A DNA stretch of 64,000 bases from URNF01 sp045638005 (GCA_045638005.1 JAZUAN010000053.1:1-64000); one strand, 5' to 3'; positions 8,185 through 17,502 are shown, numbered from the stretch's first letter. Numbers and translations are program-made. The notes: generated from the letters alone by a model not told the origin.

Positions 8185-9123
8185 ATGGCATTTCTCACTG
8201 TTGCACAGCAGGTGCTGATCTTATTTATATTGATCGCAGTAGGTGTGGTTTGCGGAAAGGCGCGCATTCTCACCGAAAAATCCACAAAATGTATAACCGA
8301 TATCGTTTTATATTTTGTCACCCCTTGTGTGCTGATCAAATCGTTTATAGAAATCCCTTTCAGTACACAAAAACTCAAAGAACTGCTTTTGGCATTGCTT
8401 ATCGCCCTTCTCATCCACGTCGGCATGATTCTTTTGAGTTTTCCCCTCATCCGCGATGCAAATAATTCCCGCGAGCGCATGCTGCGCTTTGCGATGATCT
8501 TCTCCAATGCCGGCTTTATGGGGCTGCCGTTGCAAGAAGCACTGCTGGGCGCGGACGGCGCCTTTTACGGCGGTGCTTACATTGCTATTTTCAACATAGT
8601 CGTGTGGACATACGGTCTTTGGATCATGAGCGGTGACAAGAAAGCCATTTCCCCTAAAAAAGCGTTGCTCTCCCCCGGTGTTGTAGGCGTACTGATTGGC
8701 TTTATACTGTTTTTGACGCCTGTTTTCATCAAAAATTTTGCCTTGCCGGAAATCCTGTTTTCACCCATCAAGCATCTCGCCAATCTGAACACCCCGCTGC
8801 CCATGATCATTATCGGTTTCTACCTTGCGGACGTGGATTTTGGAGCACTTCTTAAAGATTTCAAGAGCTTTTACGTGATTTTACTGCGCAATACAGCGAT
8901 ACCGCTTTTAGCGCTCGGCATCATGTATCTATGCGGCGTGCGCGGCAGCATGCTGGTGTCCACGACAATATCGGTGTCTACCCCCACCGCCGCTATCACC
9001 ACCATGTTTGCGGCAAAATACGACCGCTACCCGGGCATCTCCTGTAACATCGTTTCCATCTCCACTTTGCTCGCGGTTATCACCATGCCGCTCATCATCG
9101 GATTGGCAACTCTGATCGCATAA
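8185..9123 (+). CDS. AEC (auxin efflux carrier) family transporter
   Basis: The 312-residue protein has about ten hydrophobic segments arranged as in the AEC family, with the N-terminal half FLTVAQQVLILFILIAVGVV and the typical SNAGFMGLPLQ motif of the first scaffold helix (NAGFMGLP). These secondary carriers usually export organic acids; the substrate cannot be told from sequence. The ATG at 8185 has a weak GAGGG site; an upstream in-frame start at 8122 would run through the terminator hairpin and is rejected. Monocistronic, followed by a good terminator. Confidence 0.85.
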   Translation: MAFLTVAQQVLILFILIAVGVVCGKARILTEKSTKCITDIVLYFVTPCVLIKSFIEIPFSTQKLKELLLALLIALLIHVGMILLSFPLIRDANNSRERMLRFAMIFSNAGFMGLPLQEALLGADGAFYGGAYIAIFNIVVWTYGLWIMSGDKKAISPKKALLSPGVVGVLIGFILFLTPVFIKNFALPEILFSPIKHLANLNTPLPMIIIGFYLADVDFGALLKDFKSFYVILLRNTAIPLLALGIMYLCGVRGSMLVSTTISVSTPTAAITTMFAAKYDRYPGISCNIVSISTLLAVITMPLIIGLATLIA

Positions 9124-9150
9124 ATCCTATTAAATAATACATTATATACT

Positions 9151-9187
9151 GCAGATTCTGTTCGCTTGAACGGAATCTGCTTTTTTT
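9151..9187 (+). terminator. Terminator after the AEC transporter gene
   Basis: A 13-bp stem with one wobble pair (GCAGATTCTGTTC with GAACGGAATCTGC, 4-base loop) at 9151-9180 is followed by seven T residues. Confidence 0.88.
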
Positions 9188-9232
9188 GTCAAAATTTTCT
9201 TTGGAAAATAGGAACTTTTTTCAAAAAAACTA

Positions 9233-9261
9233 TTGCAATTCACACAAAGACGCTTTATAAT
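9233..9261 (+). promoter_or_regulatory. mraZ / dcw cluster promoter
   Basis: -35 TTGCAA (9233-9238), 17-bp spacer, -10 TATAAT (9256-9261); predicted start near 9268, at the first of four MraZ-type repeats. The transcript leader before mraZ is about 110 nt. Confidence 0.8.
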
Positions 9262-9266
9262 GTGTG

Positions 9267-9306
9267 TATGTGGATAAAAGTGCATCAAAATGGTGCAAAG
9301 TGGTTA
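9267..9306 (+). promoter_or_regulatory. Four tandem 10-bp MraZ-box-like repeats
   Basis: Four direct repeats with an exact 10-bp period start at 9267, 9277, 9287 and 9297 and fit AAAGTGGNNN with one to two mismatches each. MraZ is known to bind tandem AAAGTGK-type or TGGGN-type direct repeats in its own promoter. Their position at and just after the predicted transcription start fits autoregulation by MraZ occupancy. Confidence 0.75.
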
Positions 9307-9380
9307 ATTTTTAACATTTCCACAGAGTTTTCCACATACCCTTTCTTTTCCCCAACATAAATCGAATGGAGGTGAGACAT

Positions 9381-9800
9381 ATGCTATATGGACGTTACGA
9401 ACACAACGTGGACGCGAAGGGTCGTTTATTCGTGCCGGCGAAGCTGCGCGAAAAGCTGGGCGAAAGCTTTATTGCCGCAGCGGTGTTGGATCGTTGCATA
9501 TGTCTCTACTCCACCGATGAATGGGATAAGATGCTTAGCGGCATCGCCGCCCTGCCCATGACGCAGGGGCGCGCATTGATGCGTCAGCTCACCTCCAATG
9601 CCGAGGATGTCTCGCCGGATGCACAAGGACGCATCCTGCTGCCCAAGCACCTGTTAGAATATGCGGGTTTGGAAAAAGCAGCGTTGGTCATCGGCGCGGG
9701 CAACCGTGCAGAGATCTGGCATCCGCCTGTGTATGAAGAGGCTACCCAGCAGCTGACCCCCGAAATGATGGAACAAGAGTTTATGAAGCTTGGCTTCTAA
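9381..9800 (+). CDS. mraZ: Transcriptional regulator MraZ
   Basis: MraZ is an AbrB-fold DNA-binding regulator of the division/cell-wall cluster. The 139-residue protein has two SpoVT/AbrB-like repeats: YEHNVDAKGRLFVPAKLRE (residues 5-23) and DVSPDAQGRILLPKHLLEYA further on. Start at 9381 has a GGAGGTGA site at 9368-9375; the in-frame ATG at 9366 overlaps that site and is rejected. It is the first gene of the dcw cluster, and its likely operator lies at 9267-9306. Confidence 0.96.
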   Translation: MLYGRYEHNVDAKGRLFVPAKLREKLGESFIAAAVLDRCICLYSTDEWDKMLSGIAALPMTQGRALMRQLTSNAEDVSPDAQGRILLPKHLLEYAGLEKAALVIGAGNRAEIWHPPVYEEATQQLTPEMMEQEFMKLGF

Positions 9801-9841
9801 TAGGGTGATACGAACAATCCTTTCAGAAAGGCGTGAACGGC

Positions 9842-10780
9842 ATGGCTGACAGCGGACAGTATCACATTCCCGTCCTGCTGCAAGAGACCGTGGACGCTTT
9901 GGAGATTAAACCGGACGGTGTGTATTTAGACGGCACCGCGGGCGGCGGCGGACACAGCTTCGCCATTGCAAGCAGGTTGACCTCCGGCAGGCTGATCTCC
10001 TTAGATAGAGACCCCGATGCGATCAAAGCTGCGAGCGCGCAGCTGAGCGGTCTCCCCGCCACCATCGTACATTCCAACTTTACCGAAATGGACAAGGTGT
10101 TGGCAAAACTGCAAATCCCCGCAGTAGACGGCATTTTGTTGGATATCGGCGTATCGTCACATCAGTTGGACGCAGGCGAGCGCGGATTTTCGTACCACGC
10201 AGACGCACCGCTCGATATGCGCATGAGCCAAAGCGGCACCTCCGCCGCCGATCTTGTCAATACGCTTTCCGAGCGAGAGCTCGCCAAGATCTTTTTCGAG
10301 TATGGCGAAGAAAAGTTTTCCCGTCGCATAGCAGGCGCCATTTTACAGCAAAGGAAATCAGCGCCCATTCTCACCACCCTGCAATTAGCAGATATCATCG
10401 CAAATGCCGTTCCCGCGGCAGCCAGACGCGACGGACACCCCGCGCGCCGCGTATTTCAGGCACTGCGTATCGCCGTCAACGGTGAGTTGGATTGCCTGTC
10501 AAGCGCCCTGGATACCGCGTTTGACTGTCTCAAAGACGGCGGTATTCTCGCGGTCATTACTTTCCACTCACTTGAAGACCGCATTGTAAAGCAGCGTTTC
10601 AATTCCTGGAAACAGGGTTGTATCTGCCCTAAAGATTTCCCCGTTTGCACCTGTGGCAGAACTCCTGCCGGTCAAACCACCAAGCCGATCACCGCATCGG
10701 CAGCAGAACTGAAAGAAAACACACGCGCTCGTTCCGCTAAACTGCGGTGTATACGACGCGTACACGAAAGATATATTTAA
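9842..10780 (+). CDS. rsmH: 16S rRNA (cytosine1402-N4)-methyltransferase RsmH
   Basis: RsmH (MraW) uses S-adenosylmethionine to methylate C1402 of 16S rRNA. The 312-residue protein has HIPVLLQETVDAL near the N-terminus, the SAM-binding loop DGTAGGGGHS, DIGVSSHQLD and the C-terminal FHSLEDRIVKQ motif. A GTG at 9833 is in frame, but the AGAAAGG site at 9824-9831 is correctly spaced only for the ATG at 9842. It follows mraZ as in nearly all dcw clusters. Confidence 0.96.
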   Translation: MADSGQYHIPVLLQETVDALEIKPDGVYLDGTAGGGGHSFAIASRLTSGRLISLDRDPDAIKAASAQLSGLPATIVHSNFTEMDKVLAKLQIPAVDGILLDIGVSSHQLDAGERGFSYHADAPLDMRMSQSGTSAADLVNTLSERELAKIFFEYGEEKFSRRIAGAILQQRKSAPILTTLQLADIIANAVPAAARRDGHPARRVFQALRIAVNGELDCLSSALDTAFDCLKDGGILAVITFHSLEDRIVKQRFNSWKQGCICPKDFPVCTCGRTPAGQTTKPITASAAELKENTRARSAKLRCIRRVHERYI

Positions 10781-10806
10781 GGAAGTATAAAAGGAGGAAA
10801 AGCACC

Positions 10807-11280
10807 ATGCCAAACGCACAGCAGGCAGCATACGATCTGTCGCTTTTTGAAAACAAAAAGGCAAAACTGGTCGCTTTAAAACCGAATAAAAAGGAGCTCA
10901 AGCGCAACAATCATCGCGCGCGTTTCCAATCGGTGCTGAACGTTTCCGCATACGTGCTGATCGCCGTCGTGGTGCTGGGCATCATCGGCGTGCTGATCAC
11001 CTCCAACGCACAACTGACAGAACTCAACTCCCGCATTGTGGAGAGCGAAACGCGACTTGCAGAGCTGAAAAGCGAGCAGGTGCGTTTGGAATCCGAACTC
11101 GCAGGCAAAACCTCTATTGCAAACGTCAACGATTTCGCATTGGAAAACGGCATGATGATGGCAGACGCGAACCAAGTGCACTACATTACCGTTTCCGGCA
11201 CCGATACCGTTACGGTAGCGAACGGCGGCAGCGGCTTTTTCGCTGCAATTTGGAGTTCCATACAGCAGATTTTCTCGTAA
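10807..11280 (+). CDS. ftsL: FtsL-like cell division protein
   Basis: A 157-residue bitopic membrane protein: basic cytoplasmic head (KPNKKELKRNNHRARF), one transmembrane segment (about 56-78, VLIAVVVLGIIGVLI) and an extracytoplasmic coiled coil rich in leucine heptads (LTELNSRIVESETRLAELKS). This architecture and its place between rsmH and the class B PBP identify FtsL, which with FtsQ and FtsB-type partners activates septal peptidoglycan synthesis. FtsL sequences are poorly conserved, so the call rests on topology and context. Start chosen for the AAAGGAGG site at 10790-10797. Confidence 0.82.
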   Translation: MPNAQQAAYDLSLFENKKAKLVALKPNKKELKRNNHRARFQSVLNVSAYVLIAVVVLGIIGVLITSNAQLTELNSRIVESETRLAELKSEQVRLESELAGKTSIANVNDFALENGMMMADANQVHYITVSGTDTVTVANGGSGFFAAIWSSIQQIFS

Positions 11281-11357
11281 AATCGGCATAGGATGCCCCA
11301 TTGCATAATAGGTATTACGGTGAAAAGGATATCACATCCTTTCACTCCACAGACGCC

Positions 11358-11397
11358 GAGAGTTGGGAGAATATCTTAACTCTCTTTTCTTCATTTT
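11358..11397 (+). terminator. Weak terminator-like hairpin inside the dcw cluster
   Basis: GAGAGTT (11358-11364) pairs with AACTCTC (11378-11384), followed by a T-rich tract, in the 135-base gap between ftsL and the PBP gene. A second imperfect hairpin lies at 11321-11344. The stem is only 7 bp with a 13-base loop, so it would be leaky and may act as an attenuator or processing site. Confidence 0.4.
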
Positions 11398-11415
11398 AGA
11401 CCGGAGGTGAATTTG

Positions 11416-13710
11416 ATGTCCAAAGCCAAACAAACCAAAGAAATTGAAACAAAAAAGCCTTCCGTGTCTATGAACAGGCGTAATTATGCAGTGCTCATTA
11501 TCATGCTGCTCATCTGCTTTGCAATCATTGCACACATGGCGTTTATCCAACTGGTACAGGGCGACGATTGGCTGTCCCGCGCCAGAGCGCAGCAGATGAG
11601 TGACAGCGTTGTACCCGCTAAGCGCGGCACCATTTACGATGCAAACATGGAGCCCTTGGCTGTATCCGCAGATGTGTGGCGTCTTATCATGTCACCAAAG
11701 GACATCGAAGAGGTGGATTTAGACAATTTCCCCGGTATCACCACTTTGGATCAGTTGCGCACCTACCTTGCCGATCAGCTGTCCTCTATGTTGGGCGTTG
11801 ATCGCGAGAAAGTATACAAACAAACCGGAAAAACAAATTCCCAGTATGAAGTGCTCAAAACCAAGGTAGAATATCAAGAGAAAGAGAATTTCAGTCAATG
11901 GGTAACCGACAATTCTCTTGCCGGTGTATTCAGCATTATCCCCGACTATAAGCGCTATTATCCGCAGGGCACGCTGTTATCCAACGTGTTGGGCTTCACC
12001 GGCTCGGACAACAACGGTTTGGAAGGTTTGGAAGCCTCTTATGACGATATTTTGTCCGGCACACCCGGCCGTATTATTTCTGCACAAAACGGTTGGGGTG
12101 ACGAAATGCCCACACAACTGGAATACAGCAAGGTCGTTGACGCAGAAGACGGCAACAGCCTTGTACTTACCATCGATCAGACGATACAGATGTACGCAGA
12201 AAAGTATCTGGAAGAAGCCGTTATCGAAACCGGCACCACCAACCGCGGCAGTATTATCATTCAGGATGTAAATACCGGCGGTATTCTTGCAATGGCAACC
12301 AAAGGGGACTATGACCCCAACGACCCGTTTACGGTTGCTGACGAAACAGTTGCCGCCGCTATCGCAGAGCTTCCGGAGAAAGAACGCGCAGCAGCCACCA
12401 CCACCGCGCTGCAAAGCCAATGGAAAAACAAAGCCGTTTCCGAAACGTATGAACCGGGATCGGTCTTCAAGGTGTTCACCTCTGCAGCAGCACTGGAGGA
12501 AGGTGTCGGCACGCTGAATACCAGCTACGGCTGTCCCGGTTACTACCGCGTAGGCGGTTGGACCATCGGTTGTCATGAAAGGGGCGGTCACGGCACCCTT
12601 GATCTGGCAGGCGCCATTTCCGCATCCTGCAACCCCTATTTTATGCAGCTGGGTCTCAAACTCGGCGGCACCAATTTCTTTAAATACTTCACCGCTTTCG
12701 GTTTCACCGAAAAGACGAATATCGACATGAGCGGTGAAACCTCCAATGCGGGTTTATATCACACACAAGAAACCCTCAATCTGGCAGAAGCTTCCCTCGC
12801 AACCGCCGCATTCGGTCAGACCAATAAGGTTACACCTATTCAAATGATCACCGCCATCTCCACCATTGCCAACGGCGGAAAACTGCTCACCCCGTACACG
12901 GTACAGCAGATATTGGACGATAACGGCAACGTTGTCAAAAACACCGAGCCGATCATTCGCAGACAGGTGGTTTCCGAAGAAACCGCATCCAAGGTTTCAG
13001 ATATGATGGAAGCCGCCGTTTACGGCGGCGGGTGTAAGGGCGGGGACGTCGCCCGCTATCGTGGTGCAGGCAAGACCGGCACCTCCGAAAAACGAGATAT
13101 GGAAGGCAACGAGGTGGTTGCTTCTTTCTCCGGCTTTGCACCTGCCGACGATCCACAGGTTGCCATTTTGGTACTTTTGGACCAGCCGCAGTCGGTGATA
13201 CGCTACGGCGGCACCATCGCTGCACCTGTTGCACAAAAGGTATTATCCGAAGTGTTACCGTACCTCGGCGTAGAGCCGAAGTACACCGAAGCGGAACTTG
13301 CAAAGCTCAGCACCACCACCCCTTCGGTCACCAATCAAGCTCTCACCGCGGCACAGGCGGCTGTTTCCAATGCAGGTCTCACCGTGCGTACCATCGGTAG
13401 CGGCTCTACCGTTTTGAAGCAGATCCCCGAAGCGGGTCAGTCTATCCCCAAGGGCGGCGTTGTGGTACTGTACACCGATGAAAACTCGCTTGAAAGAACC
13501 GTAACTGTGCCCAATTTCAGCGGAATGAGCGTATCTGCCGCTAACCTTACCGCTACCAATGCCGGCCTCAACCTCGAATTATCCGGTGTGGGTCTCGACT
13601 CCGGTCAGACTATCGCCAACAAACAAAGCATTGCCGCAGGCACCCAGGTGTCTCCCGGCACCACCATCACCGTCTCGTTCTTGTACAAAGACAGTGCAGA
13701 CGGCGGATGA
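11416..13710 (+). CDS. ftsI: Class B penicillin-binding protein with two PASTA domains (FtsI/SpoVD type)
   Basis: Septal transpeptidase that cross-links peptidoglycan. The 764-residue protein has one N-terminal membrane anchor (about 26-46), a PBP dimerisation domain, a transpeptidase domain with SxxK at PGSVFK (Ser349), SxN at SCN (Ser404) and KTGT (Lys553), and two C-terminal PASTA domains (about 640-765). PASTA repeats in this position occur in SpoVD and PBP2x. Whether it serves vegetative division or spore cortex cannot be decided, but the dcw location favours division. ATG 11416 chosen for the GGAGGTGA site; a GTG at 11407 overlaps the site. Confidence 0.93.
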   Translation: MSKAKQTKEIETKKPSVSMNRRNYAVLIIMLLICFAIIAHMAFIQLVQGDDWLSRARAQQMSDSVVPAKRGTIYDANMEPLAVSADVWRLIMSPKDIEEVDLDNFPGITTLDQLRTYLADQLSSMLGVDREKVYKQTGKTNSQYEVLKTKVEYQEKENFSQWVTDNSLAGVFSIIPDYKRYYPQGTLLSNVLGFTGSDNNGLEGLEASYDDILSGTPGRIISAQNGWGDEMPTQLEYSKVVDAEDGNSLVLTIDQTIQMYAEKYLEEAVIETGTTNRGSIIIQDVNTGGILAMATKGDYDPNDPFTVADETVAAAIAELPEKERAAATTTALQSQWKNKAVSETYEPGSVFKVFTSAAALEEGVGTLNTSYGCPGYYRVGGWTIGCHERGGHGTLDLAGAISASCNPYFMQLGLKLGGTNFFKYFTAFGFTEKTNIDMSGETSNAGLYHTQETLNLAEASLATAAFGQTNKVTPIQMITAISTIANGGKLLTPYTVQQILDDNGNVVKNTEPIIRRQVVSEETASKVSDMMEAAVYGGGCKGGDVARYRGAGKTGTSEKRDMEGNEVVASFSGFAPADDPQVAILVLLDQPQSVIRYGGTIAAPVAQKVLSEVLPYLGVEPKYTEAELAKLSTTTPSVTNQALTAAQAAVSNAGLTVRTIGSGSTVLKQIPEAGQSIPKGGVVVLYTDENSLERTVTVPNFSGMSVSAANLTATNAGLNLELSGVGLDSGQTIANKQSIAAGTQVSPGTTITVSFLYKDSADGG

Positions 13711-13736
13711 TCGCATTTTGAACAAAGGAGATCACC

Positions 13737-15179
13737 ATGAAGCTTTCCGAGTTGTTCCAAGGTATCGACGTACAATTGCATACCATTGATCCCGACACTG
13801 AGATCACCGCCATCACCTGCGATTCCCGCAAGGTGGAGGCAGGCACGCTTTTCGTATGCATCAGCGGCACCGCTGCTGACGGGCACGATTATGCTGCCGG
13901 CGCGATCGAAAAAGGTGCTGCCGCGATTGTGGTGGAAAGAGATCTCGGCTTGCCGAGACAGATATTCACCAAAGCCGCACGCACTACCTGGGCACAACTT
14001 TCCGCCAACTGGTTTGGGCATCCTGCAGATAAGCTGCATCTCGTCGGCGTAACCGGCACCAACGGCAAAACTACCACCGTTTGTCTACTCAAAAGCATCT
14101 TGGAAGCCGCAGGGCACAAGGTAGGTCTTATCGGCACCATCCAAAACATGATCGGTGACCGTGTTGTTCCTGCCGCTCGCACCACGCCCGACACGTATGA
14201 GCTGCAAAGCTTATTTGCACTGATGGCAGCAGAAGGCTGTGACTACTGCGTGATGGAAGTTTCCTCGCACGCGCTGGATCAGGATCGCGTGGGCTGCTGC
14301 ACATTTGATGCCGCGGTGTTCACCAACTTGACACAAGATCATCTGGATTATCACGGCACCATGGAAAACTATATGCTCGCAAAGAAACGGTTGTTTACCA
14401 TCTCAAAGCATGGCATTATCAACGCCGATGACCGCTACGCGGAGCAAATGGCGCAGGATCTCCCTTGCCCCGTTTCTTACTATTCCATTCAAAAGGATGC
14501 CGCACAATTTATTGCGAAAAACATCTGTCACAAACCGGACGGCGTGCGCTTTGAACTTATCGGCGCCGATCGTATCGGTCGTGTGCACCTGCATATTCCG
14601 GGTCAGTTTTCGGTGTACAACGGCTTAGCCGCTGCCGCCTGCGCTATCACGCTGGGCATCCCCTTTGACACCGTTGTGCAAACGCTGTGCAGTGCTACCG
14701 GTGTGAAAGGTCGTGCCGAGATTGTGCCCACCGAACGGGATTTCACAGTGGTCATCGACTACGCGCATACGCCTGACGGCTTGGAAAACATCTGCAAAAC
14801 CATGAAAGAATGCTGCGCCGGCAGATTAGTTACCGTGTTCGGCTGCGGTGGTGACCGCGACCGCACCAAGCGTCCGCAGATGGGCGCTATCGCGGCAACC
14901 CTTTCGGATGTCGTGGTGGTCACCTCGGATAACCCGCGTACCGAAGACCCCACTTCTATCATCAACGAGATCGTACAGGGCATACCGCGCAACAAAGCAA
15001 CTATCAAAGTGATCGAAAACCGTATAGAGGCGATCCACTGGGCGATCAAAAATGCGCAAGCAGGCGATACCATCCTGCTCGCAGGCAAAGGACACGAAAC
15101 CTATCAGATCCTCAAAGATGGTACTATTCACTTGGATGAACGCGAGGTTGTAGCAGACGCGCTACATACTCTCAACTAA
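13737..15179 (+). CDS. murE: UDP-MurNAc-tripeptide synthetase MurE (meso-DAP type)
   Basis: MurE adds the third stem-peptide residue to UDP-MurNAc-L-Ala-D-Glu in the cytoplasm. The 480-residue protein has the Mur ligase N-domain, ATP loop GVTGTNGKTTT, central motif MEVSSHALDQDRV and C-domain motif DNPRTEDP. DNPR is the signature of enzymes that add meso-diaminopimelate rather than lysine. AAAGGAG precedes the ATG. It lies 26 bases after the PBP gene. murF, which usually follows, is missing; mraY is next. Confidence 0.96.
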   Translation: MKLSELFQGIDVQLHTIDPDTEITAITCDSRKVEAGTLFVCISGTAADGHDYAAGAIEKGAAAIVVERDLGLPRQIFTKAARTTWAQLSANWFGHPADKLHLVGVTGTNGKTTTVCLLKSILEAAGHKVGLIGTIQNMIGDRVVPAARTTPDTYELQSLFALMAAEGCDYCVMEVSSHALDQDRVGCCTFDAAVFTNLTQDHLDYHGTMENYMLAKKRLFTISKHGIINADDRYAEQMAQDLPCPVSYYSIQKDAAQFIAKNICHKPDGVRFELIGADRIGRVHLHIPGQFSVYNGLAAAACAITLGIPFDTVVQTLCSATGVKGRAEIVPTERDFTVVIDYAHTPDGLENICKTMKECCAGRLVTVFGCGGDRDRTKRPQMGAIAATLSDVVVVTSDNPRTEDPTSIINEIVQGIPRNKATIKVIENRIEAIHWAIKNAQAGDTILLAGKGHETYQILKDGTIHLDEREVVADALHTLN

Positions 15180-15198
15180 CAAGAAAAGGACGATGGCT

Positions 15199-16215
15199 AT
15201 GAATACAACACAGGTTATCATCTTAGCGGTAACAGGACTGCTTTCTTTCGTACTCGCCGCGCTGTTGGGAAAATGGATGATCCCCGAGCTTTCTCGCCTG
15301 CGTTTCGGACAGACAATACTTGAAGACGGTCCTAAATGGCACAAGGGCAAGCAAGGCACGCCTACGATGGGCGGTCTTATCTTCATTCTTGCCACTACCG
15401 CAACAGCGGTTGTCTCCATTCTCATCTGCCAATTCGCGTTACCCGAAAAAGTAATCATCAGTTCTCAAATGGCTACCGTAAAACTGTTGGGTGCGCTGTT
15501 ACTGCCGCTGCTTTGCGGCTCAATCGGCTTTGCGGACGACTACATCAAAGTGGTCAAAAAACGCAATCTCGGTCTCACCGCGCGGCAAAAACTGCTGATG
15601 CAGCTGTTGGTTTCCCTCGCTTTCGCGCTGTTCTTGTATTTTTCCGGTGCAAGAGTGTTGCGTGTGCCGTTTTTCGGCACCGTGGATTTCGGTATTTGGT
15701 ATATCCCCTTTTGCGTGTTTGTTATCATTGCCATGAGCAATGCCACCAATCTCACCGATGGTGTGGACGGTCTTTGCGGCAGCGTCAGCTTTATCGCCAG
15801 CCTGCCGTTTATCGTGATCGCGGGCACCCTCGCCTCCTTAGGTCTGGGCATTCTCACCGTAGCCTTCGCAGGTGCACTTGCAGGCTTCCTCTTGTGGAAC
15901 CTGCACCCCGCAAAGGTGTTTATGGGCGATACCGGTTCGCTGTACATAGGTGCGTTGCTCACCGGTGTAGCTTTCGCGTTGGATGTGCCGTTCTTGCTCA
16001 TCCCCGTCGGCATTATTTATATTTTGGAAAATCTGTCGGTCATCTTGCAGGTGACTTGGTTTAAACTTACTAAGGGCAAGCGTCTGTTCAAGATGGCGCC
16101 GTTGCACCATCATTTCGAAATGTGCAAGTGGAGTGAAAACGTGATCGTTACTGTATTTTCACTTGTCACGGCTATCGGCTGTGCAGTGGCACTGTTGCTG
16201 TTTTATAAAGTATAA
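15199..16215 (+). CDS. mraY: Phospho-MurNAc-pentapeptide transferase MraY
   Basis: MraY is the polytopic membrane enzyme that moves phospho-MurNAc-pentapeptide to undecaprenyl phosphate, forming lipid I. The 338-residue protein has about ten transmembrane helices and the active-site motifs GFADDYIKVVKKRNLGL, NLTDGVDGL, FMGDTGSLYIG and the HHHFE loop (PLHHHFEMCKW). ATG 15199 is preferred to ATG 15193 because AAAAGGA at 15184-15190 is correctly spaced for it. Found 19 bases after murE, with no murF between them. Confidence 0.96.
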   Translation: MNTTQVIILAVTGLLSFVLAALLGKWMIPELSRLRFGQTILEDGPKWHKGKQGTPTMGGLIFILATTATAVVSILICQFALPEKVIISSQMATVKLLGALLLPLLCGSIGFADDYIKVVKKRNLGLTARQKLLMQLLVSLAFALFLYFSGARVLRVPFFGTVDFGIWYIPFCVFVIIAMSNATNLTDGVDGLCGSVSFIASLPFIVIAGTLASLGLGILTVAFAGALAGFLLWNLHPAKVFMGDTGSLYIGALLTGVAFALDVPFLLIPVGIIYILENLSVILQVTWFKLTKGKRLFKMAPLHHHFEMCKWSENVIVTVFSLVTAIGCAVALLLFYKV

Positions 16216-16281
16216 ACCGGTTAATTTTCATCATACTTAGGGTAGAGCGAAAACCCGCCTTTTTTAAAACGGAGTTCGGAT

Positions 16282-17502
16282 ATGTCGCTCTACTCTAAAG
16301 AAAAGGAGAGGATAGCATTGTCGGTCATACCCATGACAGCGGATCCCACCGAGGCAATCCGCAAGCGTAAAAAGAAATTATGGTATACCGCTGCCGGCTT
16401 TGATACACCGTTTCTCATCATCCTGCTGGCAATACTGGTGACCGGATTGGTGTGTTTATATTCCGCCAGCTACGCCTACTCCTTTTATTGGAACGATGGC
16501 GACAGCTTTTATTTCATCAAGCGCCAGCTAATCTTCGCGTTGCTCGGCATTGTCGCCATGTTCGTGCTTTCTTTCGTGGACTATCACCGCTGGCACGCAT
16601 TGGCTTGGCCGGCTTGGGGCGGTTCTCTGGTCTTACTGGGCATCGCTCTGCTTTTACCCGCCGACAACGGCATCCACCGTTGGATCCGCTTGCCGGGTAT
16701 CGGTCAGTTCCAGCCCTCCGAGGTGGCGAAATTTGCAATGATCCTGCTGTTCGCACACCTCATTTCGCTCAATTACAAACGCATGAAAACCCTGCTCGGC
16801 GGCTTTGTACCGCTGTTGCTTATTTTAGGTGTCACCTGCGGTCTGGTTATCATTGAGCCTCACCTTTCCGGCACGGTGCTGCTGTGCCTTTTGGGATTGG
16901 TGCTGATGTTTATCGGCGGCTGTCGCGTCGGCTATCTGCTCGGGCTCATCGGTATCGGTGCGGTCGTGGTGTACGTCGCTATTTTCATTATAGGCTACGA
17001 ACAGGAACGCATCGACGTGTGGTTAAACCCATTAGAAGTATTCAGCCGCGATTACACCGGTCGTACACAAGCATGGCAAACCGTGCAATCACTGTACGCT
17101 ATCGGTTCCGGCGGTCTTTTGGGGCAAGGACCCGGCAACTCTCGTCAAAAACATCTCTTCCTCCCCGAACCGCAAAACGACTTTATTTTTGCCGTCGTGT
17201 GTGAGGAGCTCGGCTTTGTCGGTGCAGTGCTTATCATTTTGCTGTTCGCGTTGCTCATCTGGCGCGGTTTTGTTATCGCGATGAATGCGCCGGATAAGTT
17301 CGGCGCGGTGTTCGCCACCGGTCTTACCGCGCAGATCGGCATACAGGTACTGCTGAACATCGCCGTTGTCACCAACAGTTTCCCCAACACCGGTATTAGT
17401 CTCCCCTTCTTCAGTTACGGCGGTACCTCGCTTGTTATGCTACTGGCACAGATGGGATTGGTGTTGGCAATTTCCCGACAATCAAATTTAGCGAAAAACT
17501 AA
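16282..17502 (+). CDS. ftsW: FtsW/RodA/SpoVE-family peptidoglycan polymerase (FtsW)
   Basis: SEDS glycosyltransferase that polymerises lipid II at the septum together with the class B PBP. The 406-residue protein has ten predicted membrane helices, VCLYSASYAYS in the first, QPSEVAKFAMILL, and the conserved C-terminal PNTGISLPFFSYGGTS. Two in-frame starts each have a ribosome-binding site: ATG 16282 (GGAG at 16271-16274) and TTG 16318 (GGAGAGG at 16305-16311, 394 residues). murD, usually upstream, is absent; the 66-base gap from mraY holds no gene. Confidence 0.93.
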   Translation: MSLYSKEKERIALSVIPMTADPTEAIRKRKKKLWYTAAGFDTPFLIILLAILVTGLVCLYSASYAYSFYWNDGDSFYFIKRQLIFALLGIVAMFVLSFVDYHRWHALAWPAWGGSLVLLGIALLLPADNGIHRWIRLPGIGQFQPSEVAKFAMILLFAHLISLNYKRMKTLLGGFVPLLLILGVTCGLVIIEPHLSGTVLLCLLGLVLMFIGGCRVGYLLGLIGIGAVVVYVAIFIIGYEQERIDVWLNPLEVFSRDYTGRTQAWQTVQSLYAIGSGGLLGQGPGNSRQKHLFLPEPQNDFIFAVVCEELGFVGAVLIILLFALLIWRGFVIAMNAPDKFGAVFATGLTAQIGIQVLLNIAVVTNSFPNTGISLPFFSYGGTSLVMLLAQMGLVLAISRQSNLAKN

